From NCBI GenBank assembly GCA_023396215.1, contig JAEWWW010000123.1, forward strand, positions 1 through 32,451: 32,451 nucleotides of DNA. Direction: 5' to 3'. The notes below the pieces were generated by a model. It was not told the DNA's origin and made no database searches. It saw only the letters and a program-made list of their open reading frames with translations. This DNA is from Bacillota bacterium (GTDB lineage Bacteria; Bacillota; Clostridia; Oscillospirales; Ruminococcaceae). Positions 1-8,400 of the stretch are shown piece after piece. A program made the position numbers and the translations under genes. Position 1 is the first letter of the stretch, and each line of letters starts with the position of its first letter.

Positions 1-1
1 G

Positions 2-271
2 CTTTTGTCGGCGCGCGAGATGTACGGCTACGAGCTTATCAGCGCGCTTAACCAGAAGAGCCGCTTTTTCGAGCTGAAGGAGGGCACCCTTTACCCCATC
101 CTCTACCGGCTGGAGGACGACGGCCTGATGGAAACAAGGTGGGAGCAGGAGGCCCGGGGGGTGCCCAAAAAGTACTATTGCATCACCGAAAAAGGGCGGC
201 AGACGCTGCAATCGGCCTCGGATGTCTGGCTTGCTTTTTCAGCCGAGGTGGAAAAAATATTGAAAGCTTGA
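2..271 (+). CDS. PadR family transcriptional regulator, 5' partial
   Basis: This is the C-terminal part of a PadR-type winged-helix DNA-binding repressor; the reading frame is open to the left window edge, so the true start lies outside. The visible protein has the family hallmarks in order: the MYGYEL helix, the recognition-helix/wing segment KEGTLYPILYRLE, then a KKYY-ITEKG wing. It is followed 8 bases later by a HAAS-domain membrane protein, an arrangement common in Firmicutes in which PadR represses the pair. The TTG codon at position 5 is not a convincing start because conserved PadR sequence continues upstream of it. Small PadR proteins of about 110 residues normally consist of this domain only, so perhaps 15-20 residues are missing. 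Confidence 0.93.
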   Translation, partial: LLSAREMYGYELISALNQKSRFFELKEGTLYPILYRLEDDGLMETRWEQEARGVPKKYYCITEKGRQTLQSASDVWLAFSAEVEKILKA

Positions 272-279
272 GGTGCGGC

Positions 280-1113
280 ATGATGAATAAAAAGCAATAT
301 CTCAGAGAAATCACCGACCGGGCATGCCTGCCCTACTCCTACCGAAAAAAGGTAACCGCCGACCTGGGGGCGGAATTTGACGCCCTCTATGCCACCCATG
401 GCGACGTGGGGGAGGTCATCCGGCGGATGGGCGAGCCGGACGAGGTAGCCGCCGCCCTCTATGAAAGCTTTGCAAGCTCGGGGCAAGACCAGCGCCCCTT
501 TGTGGAGTACCGCTCCAAGGCGCAGCTTTGGGGCATGCCCCTCGTCCACATTGTGAAGGGCAGGCGGCAGCCGATGATCAGAACCGAGTTTTACAGCAAC
601 CGCTACCGCGCGGTGCCCACCGCCAAGGGGATTATCGCCATCGGCAGGCGGGCCAAAGGGGTGGTGGCCATCGGCAACATCGCCTGCGGGGTTTTGTCGA
701 TGGGCAACATCTCGGTGGGGCTGCTGACAATATCCAACCTGGGGGTGGGCCTTGTCGCGCTGGGCAACCTTGCGGTGGCGCTGTTTGCGGCGCTGGGCAA
801 CCTTGCGGTGGGTACTTTTGCCATTGGCAACGGGGCGGCGGGCTACTGCGCGGCCGGCAACGCTGCGGCGGGGCAGTATGCTCTGGGCCATACCGCCCAA
901 GGGGCGGTGGCGCTGTCGGTGGAATCCTTTGACCAGACCCAGCTGATTCAGGGCTTTATCCAAAGCGTCCCCCAGCAGCTTCAGGGCTTTTTCAGGCTGG
1001 CGGTTTGGCTGGTAGACCACCCGCTGTGGCTGGTGGTGCCGGCAGCCGCGCTGCTGGTGGCGGCGGCAGTGGCGGGCGTTATCATCGCCAACAGGATGGA
1101 AACCAAGGGTTAA
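280..1113 (+). CDS. HAAS-domain membrane protein with glycine-rich decapeptide repeats
   Basis: The 277-residue product starts at the first of two tandem ATG codons, 8 bases after the PadR stop, so the two genes are probably co-transcribed. Residues about 1-70 resemble the HAAS/DUF1700 helical domain (a YLREI-type first helix, then a GDVGEVIRRMGEPDEVAAALY segment). Residues about 111-210 are roughly ten repeats of ten residues with the pattern x-x-G-hydrophobic-hydrophobic-A-hydrophobic-G-N-x. A strongly hydrophobic segment near residues 247-270 is a likely membrane anchor. HAAS proteins are partners of PadR regulators and are thought to act at the membrane, with unknown biochemistry. The repeat region could be a beta-solenoid or a membrane-embedded stack; this is inference. 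One repeat is 11 residues long, beside a DNA-level duplication at 757-811. Confidence 0.8.
   Translation: MMNKKQYLREITDRACLPYSYRKKVTADLGAEFDALYATHGDVGEVIRRMGEPDEVAAALYESFASSGQDQRPFVEYRSKAQLWGMPLVHIVKGRRQPMIRTEFYSNRYRAVPTAKGIIAIGRRAKGVVAIGNIACGVLSMGNISVGLLTISNLGVGLVALGNLAVALFAALGNLAVGTFAIGNGAAGYCAAGNAAAGQYALGHTAQGAVALSVESFDQTQLIQGFIQSVPQQLQGFFRLAVWLVDHPLWLVVPAAALLVAAAVAGVIIANRMETKG
757..811 (+). repeat. 22-bp direct repeat within the decapeptide-repeat coding region
   Basis: The 22 bases at 757-778 recur exactly at 790-811, 33 bases apart. They encode the ALGNLAV core twice. The spacing of 33 rather than 30 bases explains the single 11-residue repeat unit. The perfect DNA identity suggests a recent local duplication. 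Confidence 0.85.
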
Positions 1114-1134
1114 AATTAAAACACCTTATAATAA

Positions 1135-1164
1135 GAGCGTGGCAAGCATCTGCTTGCCACGCTC
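1135..1164. terminator. Strong hairpin between convergent genes
   Basis: A perfect 14-bp stem pairs 1135-1148 with 1151-1164 around a two-base centre. It lies between the convergent HAAS and EamA genes. There is no long T-run on either side. On the minus strand the hairpin is followed by a TTATTAT-type tract, so it may end the transporter transcript better than the plus-strand one. A shared bidirectional terminator is the simplest reading. Confidence 0.65.
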
Positions 1165-1213
1165 AATCTGTCTGAAAGGTGATATCGCGCCGCCCCCAAA
1201 TAGTCTCGCCCGC

Positions 1214-2074
1214 CTAAAGCAGCAACAACAGGGTGCCTGAGACCACCAGCAGCATCCCCCAAAAGGCCCTTTTGGAGAGCCGCTCCTTTAAAAACATCCG
1301 GGAAAAAGCGATGGCCACCACCATGCTCAGCTTATCAATCGGCACCACCACGCTGGCGGGGCCATCCTGCAGGGCGCGGTAGTAGCACAGCCACGAAAGC
1401 CCGGTGGCAAGCCCCGAGAGCAGCAGAAAGAGCCAGCTTTTTTTATCGATGGCCCCGATGAGGGTGTGCTTTTTCTGGGCAAAAACAATGCCCCATGCCA
1501 TCGCCAGCACCACCGCGGTGCGGATAGCAGTCCCCAGATTAGACTCTATCCCCTGTATGCCCACCTTGCCCAGTATCGAGGTCAGGGCGGCGCACACCGC
1601 CGAAAGCACCGCATAAAACAGCCAGCTTCTGCCGCCTTCCACAACCTTTGTGGAGGCGGTTTTTTGAATCATCAGGTAGGTGCCCGCCGCCAGCAGCAAA
1701 ACGCCCAGCCCTGTCCAGAGGGTGAGGGGCTCGCTCAAAAACACAAAGGCCAGCAGGATGGTCAAAATGGTGCTGCTTTTATCGATGGGAACGACCTTGT
1801 TCACATCGGCCAGCTGCAGCGCCTTAAAATAGCAGAGCCACGAGGCCCCGGTGGCCCCGCCCGAAAGCACCAGAAAAACAAGGCTGCGGGCCGAGATAGC
1901 GCCGATGGTGTGCTGCGACCCGACGATAAACACCATCAGCCAAGCAAATGCCAGCACCACCGCCGTGCGCAGCGCCGTCGCCAGGCTGGAGTCGGTATTT
2001 TTAATCCCGGTTTTGGCCAGAATAGCGGTCATCCCCGCAAAAACGGCCGAGCCAAACGCGTATAAAATCCAGAT
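1214..2074 (-). CDS. EamA/DMT-family transporter
   Basis: This inner-membrane protein of the drug/metabolite transporter superfamily has about ten hydrophobic segments in two homologous EamA halves. The halves repeat recognisable sequence: TAILAKTGIKNTDSSLATALRT in the first matches TSILGKVGIQGIESNLGTAIRT in the second. The substrate is unknown. The first conventional start is ATG at 2032, but it has no proper ribosome binding site and cuts the first membrane helix. In-frame codons upstream encode WILYAFGSAVFAG, the usual family N-terminus, after an ATC at 2074 that sits 8 bases behind a perfect GGAGG (2083-2087). No ATG, GTG or TTG lies between that point and the upstream in-frame stop. I therefore extend the gene to the ATC (286 residues). 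A mutated start or a sequencing error is the alternative. Confidence 0.85.
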   Translation of the reverse strand: MWILYAFGSAVFAGMTAILAKTGIKNTDSSLATALRTAVVLAFAWLMVFIVGSQHTIGAISARSLVFLVLSGGATGASWLCYFKALQLADVNKVVPIDKSSTILTILLAFVFLSEPLTLWTGLGVLLLAAGTYLMIQKTASTKVVEGGRSWLFYAVLSAVCAALTSILGKVGIQGIESNLGTAIRTAVVLAMAWGIVFAQKKHTLIGAIDKKSWLFLLLSGLATGLSWLCYYRALQDGPASVVVPIDKLSMVVAIAFSRMFLKERLSKRAFWGMLLVVSGTLLLLL

Positions 2075-2082
2075 AACAGGTT

Positions 2083-2087
2083 CCTCC
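2083..2087 (-). promoter_or_regulatory. Ribosome binding site deciding the EamA start
   Basis: GGAGG on the minus strand lies 8 bases before an ATC codon (2074-2072) and 50 bases before the first ATG. The position fits initiation at the ATC, or at GTT 5 bases downstream, and not at ATG 2032. Confidence 0.7.
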
Positions 2088-2112
2088 CCGCCGGTATAAT
2101 CTGCTTTGTTAA

Positions 2113-2141
2113 ATTATACGCACACCCGCCGCGGTTGGCAA
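2113..2141 (-). promoter_or_regulatory. Sigma-A promoter for the EamA transporter
   Basis: On the minus strand TTGCCA (2141-2136) and TATAAT (2118-2113) are separated by 17 bases. The predicted transcript start is about 20 bases before the GGAGG site, which supports the upstream translation start. Confidence 0.75.
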
Positions 2142-2209
2142 CCGCCGACCGGGCAGAAACCCCGAAGAAGGGCGGCGTGCCGCTCCACCAATATCCAGCA
2201 GGGTGAATT

Positions 2210-2238
2210 TTTACCACCTCTGCCGACCAAACTATAAT
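2210..2238 (+). promoter_or_regulatory. Sigma-A promoter for the glucan synthase gene
   Basis: TTTACC (2210-2215) and TATAAT (2233-2238) are separated by 17 bases on the plus strand. It is divergent from the transporter promoter and lies about 185 bases upstream of the large gene. The leader from about 2245 to 2423 is GC-rich and codes for nothing I recognise. Confidence 0.6.
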
Positions 2239-2423
2239 ACTGTTCTGCGGTGCAGGCAGCGCATGTTCTGGTTTGTCATACAAGGGTTGCCGCCGCACCG
2301 GGCTGCGCGCACGAACCGCAGGGCGGCATCTGCATGGGCTGCGCCTGCTGCCGTGCCTTGGGCGCGGCGGCCTTATATAAAAAGCAATTAAGCCATCTAA
2401 GCGGCGGAATATGGGGAGGACAT

Positions 2424-5400
2424 ATGCTGGAAAAAGAGAAGCGGTGCGCGCTGGTTACGCCGGAGCAGGTCAGCGATATCTACAACCGCAGGGGCGCGTC
2501 GGGCACAACCGGCAAAATGAGAGCCGCCATCCGTGGGCAGCTTTCCGCCCTGCGTCAAAAATATATGGAATGGGACGGCGAAAAGGAGCGCGCCCCCGCC
2601 CAGCAGTGGCTCTGCGACAACTTTTATGTGCTGGAGCGGGAAAGCCGCCAAAGCATCAAGGAGCTGGCCCACTGGCGGAGCTACCCCCGGCAGGGCGAGC
2701 TGTGGACCATCTTTCACCTCTGCCGCGGGGTGTTTGGCACCGGCGAATACGAGCTTTGCGACCAAAACCTGCTCACCATCATCGACACCCTCAACCAAAA
2801 GCGGGAGGTCACGGTGGGGCAGTTCGACTTTTTTGCCCTCGCCGTCAAGGCGGCGCTGCTGGGGCTGAGCTACCGCGCCTGCCTTGAAACCGAGGAGAAA
2901 GAGCAGGCCGCCCGGATGATGGAGCGTTCGGTGGTGGGGCTTTCGACCATTTTCTCGGTGGATTTTGAGGCGATGGTACAGAGCCGCAGCAGCGTTGAAG
3001 CGATACTGGCGGGCGACCCGGCGGGGGTTTACCCCCGCATGACCGAAGAAAGCCGCCGCCAATACCGGGCGGTGGTGGCCCGTCTCGCCCTGCGCCGCGG
3101 CAAAAGCGAGCGCCAGCTTGCCGAAGAGGCCATCCAAAGCAGCCTCGCGGCCGAGGGCCGGCGGCAGCGCCATGTGGGCTACCACCTGCTGGAGGATTAC
3201 CGCAGAACCATCGGCCGCCAGCAGCGGGGCGGCGCGGCGCTGGCGATGGGGGCGGTGCTGCCCCTTTTCGCCGCCGGCCTGCTTTGGTATTACACCCGCA
3301 GCCTGCTGCTGCTCTTCCCCGGCTACCTGCTGCTCTTTGAGGCGCTGCGCCCGCTGGTACACCGGGCGGCGCTGGCAGGGGTGGGGGTGGATATCATCCC
3401 CCGCCTTGAGCTGGGCGAAAAAGATTACCCCCCCACCATGGTGGTGATTTCCACCCTGCTGCCCAAGCCGGAAAAGGCCCCCGCCCTGAAAAAACGGCTG
3501 GAGCAGCTCTACTTTTCCAACGGGGGAGAGGAGCTCTACTTCTGCGTTCTGGCCGATTATAAGGAATCCGCCTTCCCCGAAAACCCCGAGGACGCCTCGC
3601 AGGCCCGGGCGGTGGTGCGGGTGATACAGGAGCTCAACCGCAGCTACGGCAATCGGTTCATGCTCTTTCTGCGCAAGCGCAGCTACAGCAAAACACAGGA
3701 GCGCTACACCGGCTGGGAGCGCAAGCGGGGGGCCATTACCCAGCTTACGGCCTTTATCCGGGGCGAGGAAAGCGGCCTGCACCTCTTTGAGGGGGACCGC
3801 CCCTCGGCGCGCTCGGTGAAATATATCATCGCGCTGGACGCCGACACCAACATGACCTTTGAGAGCGCCCGGCGGCTGATTTCGGCGGCCGAGCACCCCA
3901 TGAACCGCCCGGTCATCGACCGTGAACGGGGCATTGTGACGGCGGGCTACGGCATACTGGCCCCCCGCATGGGGGTGGAGCTTGAAAGCGCCCGGGCCAC
4001 CGCCTTTGCCCGGGTCATGTGCGGCAGCGGCGGCGTGACCGCCTACGACACCGGCGCGCAGGATATCTATCAGGATTTGTTCAACGAGGGCATCTTCGCG
4101 GGCAAGGGCCTGCTGGATGTGGAGGCCTTTCACACCCTGCTGGGTGACCGCTTTCCCGAAAACTGCATCCTCAGCCACGATATTTTGGAGGGGGCCTACC
4201 TGCGCACCGCCTTTGTTTCGGATATCGAGATGACCGACGCGACCCCCGCCGCCCCCACCGGCTGGCTGGCCCGCCTGCACCGCTGGGTGCGAGGCGACTG
4301 GCAGAACCTGCGCTTTCTCGGGGGCAGCTTCAAGGTGGAGGGGGAGCGCCGCCCCAACCCTATCAGCCCCCTTGCCCGCTACATGCTGGCCGATAACCTG
4401 CGCCGCAGCCTCACCCCGCCGCTGGCGCTGCTGGCCATCATGCTGGCGCCGCTGCTGCCCCGCACCCCGGCTATGGCGCTGCTGCTCTGCGCCCTGCTTT
4501 CGGTGGTCACCCCGCCGCTGCTGGGGGCGGTGCAGGCGGTCTTTTCGGGCGGGATGTTTGGGCTTTCCCGCAAATATTTTGTCAAAACCCAGCCCATGTT
4601 TTTTGAAAGCATGGGGCAGGCGCTGTTTGCGCTGCTGATGCTGCCCGGGCAGGCGGTCATCTGTGGAGACGCTATCCTGCGGGCGCTGTGGCGCAGCGGG
4701 GTCAGCCGCAAAAACCTGCTGGAGTGGACCACCGCCGCCCAGAGCGAGGGCGGCCCCATGGGCTTTGGCGCCACCCTTGCCCGCTACTGGTTTTCAGAGC
4801 TGCTGGGGGTGCTGCTGGCCGCCTTGGCGCCATACCCGGCGCTGCGGGTGCTGGGGGCGTTTTTCGCCGTTACCGGGGTGGTGTTTTACTACGCCTCCCG
4901 CCCCATGACCGCACCCGGCCGCAGCCTGACCGGGCAGCAGCGGGAGCGCCTGCTTTCCTACTGCGCCGCCATGTGGCAGTATTTTGAGGATTACGCCGAC
5001 GCCGCCAACCACTACCTGCCCCCCGATAACATCCAGCAGTCGCCGGTGTACCGGGTGGCCAACCGCACCAGCCCCACCAATATCGGGCTGATGCTGCTTT
5101 CGGCGCTCGCCGCCCGCGACTGCAATTTCATCGACACCCACGCCCTTTGCGACCGGGTGGAGCGCACCCTGAACACGCTGGAGCGGATGAAAAAGTTCAG
5201 GGGCAACCTTTACAACTGGTATGACACCGCCACCCTTGCTCTGCTGGAGCCCGCCTTTGTTTCCTCGGTGGACAGCGGCAACTTTATCTGCTGCCTGGTG
5301 ACGCTGCGGCAGGGGCTGCTGCAGCTTTCGCGGGAGGAACGCCGCATCCCCGACCTTTGTGCACGGCTGGATAACCTGATAAAAGCCACCGACCTTGCCT

Positions 5401-8400
5401 TTTTCTACAGCAAGCGGCGGGGGCTGTTTACGCTGGGGTACGATGTGCAGTCCGGCAAGCTTTCGGGCTCCTACTACGATTTTCTCATGAGCGAGGCCCG
5501 CCTCACCAGCTACTACGCGCTGGCCTCGCGGCAGGTGGGGCGCAAGCACTGGGGAGCGCTGGGGCGCACCATGGCCCGCTGCGGCTCCTACGCCGGCCCG
5601 GTTTCGTGGACAGGCACCACCTTTGAATACTTTATGCCCCACCTGCTGCTGCCGGTGTACGGCGGCTCGCTGCTGGATGAATCGCTGCGCTTTTGCATCT
5701 ACTGCCAGCGGCGGCGGATGCGGGGCACCGGGCTGCCCTGGGGCATTAGCGAAAGCGCCTTTTACGCCTTTGACCACAACCTGAACTACCAGTACAAGGC
5801 CCACGGGGTGCAGTATCTGGGGGTCAAGCGGGGTCTGGACCGTGAAACGGTGGTATCTCCCTACTCCTCTTTCCTGACCATCCCCTACTACCCGTCGGTT
5901 TCGCTGGGCAACCTCGCCAAACTGGAGCAGATGGGGGCCTACGGCCATTACGGCTTTTACGAAGCGGTGGATTTCACCAAGGAGCGTACCGGCGGGCAGG
6001 GTCAGGCGGTGGTGCGCAGTTATATGGCCCACCACATCGGCATGAGTATGGTTTCGGCCGCCAATGCCCTCTTTGACGGGGTGATGCAGCGGCGGTTTAT
6101 GAGCGACCACTACATGGGCTCCGCCGATGAGTTTTTGCAGGAAAAGCTGAATAAGGATACGGTGGTCTTTGACCATCTGGCGGTCGGGGGGGAACGCAAC
6201 ATCAGGCCGATTAGTCAAACAACCGAAGAGTACAAGGACATTACGCCCCTTGCGCCACGGGCGGGGCTGCTTTCAAACGGGGCGCTGACCCAGCTTGTGA
6301 CCGATGCCGGGGTGGGCTTCTTAAGCTTTGGCGGCACCGACCTCACCCGCCGCAGCGCCGACCCCCTCACCGACCCGCAGGGCATCTTTGCCATCCTCTC
6401 CACCAGTAAGGGGGTCTTTTCGCTCACCCCGGCCCCCTTTTACGACAAGGGGGTGCAGTACAGCGCCAAGTTTTCCACCGGGGGCGTCGCCCACTACGCC
6501 AAGGCCTGTAGGCTGGATTGCGGGCTGCGCTCCACCCTGCACCCCGCCATACCCTGCCAGCAACTGGAGCTGGTGGTGAGCAACACCACCAAGCGCAGCC
6601 TGCGGGCCGACCTGCTCTTTTACCTGGAACCCACCCTCACCGCCCTGCAAGATTTTGAAGCCCACCCCGCCTTTGCCAAGCTGTTTGTCACCGGCAGCTA
6701 CGACCGGCCCAGCCGAACACTCTCCTTCATCCGCCGCAGCCGCGACCTGAGCGAAAGCACCTGCCTGACGGTGGGCTTTGCAGGCGAGCACGAGTTTCAG
6801 TACCAGCTTGACCGCGACCGGCTGCTGACCGCCCCCGGCGGCCTTACCGGCCTGCGCGATTTTGCCCGCCTGCCCTTCGACGGCGGCGCGGCCTGCCCCG
6901 ACGCTGTCTGCGCCCTGCGGCTGCGGCTGGCGCTGCCCGCAAACGGGCAGGAGAAGGTGGTGCTGCTGCTCTCGGCCGCCAAAAGCCGCAGCGAGGGCAT
7001 CGACAACATCATCACCCTGCGTCGCGGCGGCATTCTGGAGCCGAAAAACGCCGCTCCCTCGCCGCTGATTAACAACACCATGCAGGGGCGGCTGGGGCTG
7101 AGCATGCTGGATAAACTGGTCTGGGGCGGGCGATTGACCCCCCGGCAGGCCCGGCTGCTGGCCCAAAACACCGGCGGGCAGTCGGCCCTGTGGCGTTTTG
7201 GTATCTCGGGCGACCTGCCCATCGTTGCGCTGGAGTACACCCCCGGCTTTGATACCCAGCGGCTGGAGGGCTATATCCGCCTGCTGCAACTGCTGCGCCC
7301 GCTGGGGCTGGGGTACGACCTCGCCATCCTCTGCCCGCGCGGGCAGGCAGAAGACCACAACACATTGGAAGAAACGCTGCGGCGCTGCGGCGGGTGGGAG
7401 CTGCGGGGCGCGCGGGGCGGGGTGCATCTCATCGACCCCGACGACCATCCACAGTGGCCGGTGGATACCCTGCTGGCGGCTGCGGTACACCACACCGACG
7501 GGCAGCAGGAGCAGCCCCGCCCGGCCTACGAGCCGGCAAAAATCCTGCCGGTAACCCCCGCAGCCCTGCCCGCACAGGGGCTGAGAATCACAGGCGGCGT
7601 ATTTTTGGGGGATGCCTTTTATGTGGAGCGCGGGGGCCCGCTGCCCTGGTGCCACATATTGGCAAACTCCCAGTTCGGCACGCTGGTGTCGGATAGCGCC
7701 CTTGGGTGCAGTTGGGCCTACAACTCCCGCGAAAACCGCCTGACCCCGTGGCAGAACGACGCCGCCCGCGACAACCTCTCGGAGCGCATCCTCATCAAAA
7801 CGCAGGGGCAGTTGTTCGACCCGGTGATGGGAGGCAGGGCGGTGTTTTCCTCCGCTGCCGCCCGCTACGAGGGCTGGGCCGAGGGCCTCGCCACACTGGT
7901 GGAGGTCAGCGTTTCGGCGGCGGGCTGCGCAAAGTACTGCACCCTGACCGTAACCAACCATACCGACGAGGAGCAGACGCTGGAATGCGCCTACTACCTC
8001 GAGCCGGTGCTGGGGGTGGTGCCCCGCACCTCCCGGTTTGTAAAGCGCCGCTTTGACGGCGAAACGGTGCTGTTTGAAAACCCCTACAACACCGCTGTGA
8101 GCTGCGCCATGGCCCTCACCGCCCTGCGCAGCGACAGCCTCTGCCAGCAGAACAGAGAGGAGTTCTTTATGGGCAACTGGCGGCATAACCTCACCGACGA
8201 AACCCCCGACCGGGGCACCGCGCTGATTATTCCCATGCGCCTGCCCCCCCGCCGCAGCGAAAAGGTGCGGTTCATTCTGGCGGCGGGAGCCACCCCAGAG
8301 GCGGCCCACCGCATGGCAAGGCTGGAGCCGCTGCCCCCCGCAAAGGCGCTGCGGGAGGGCGACCGCATTCTCATCGAAACCCCCGACAGCTACCTGAACC

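Noticed and set aside
2250..2423. 58-codon N-terminal extension of the glucan synthase
   Set aside because: Cys/Ala-rich leader translation without a ribosome binding site. ATG 2424 has GGGGAGGA in front.
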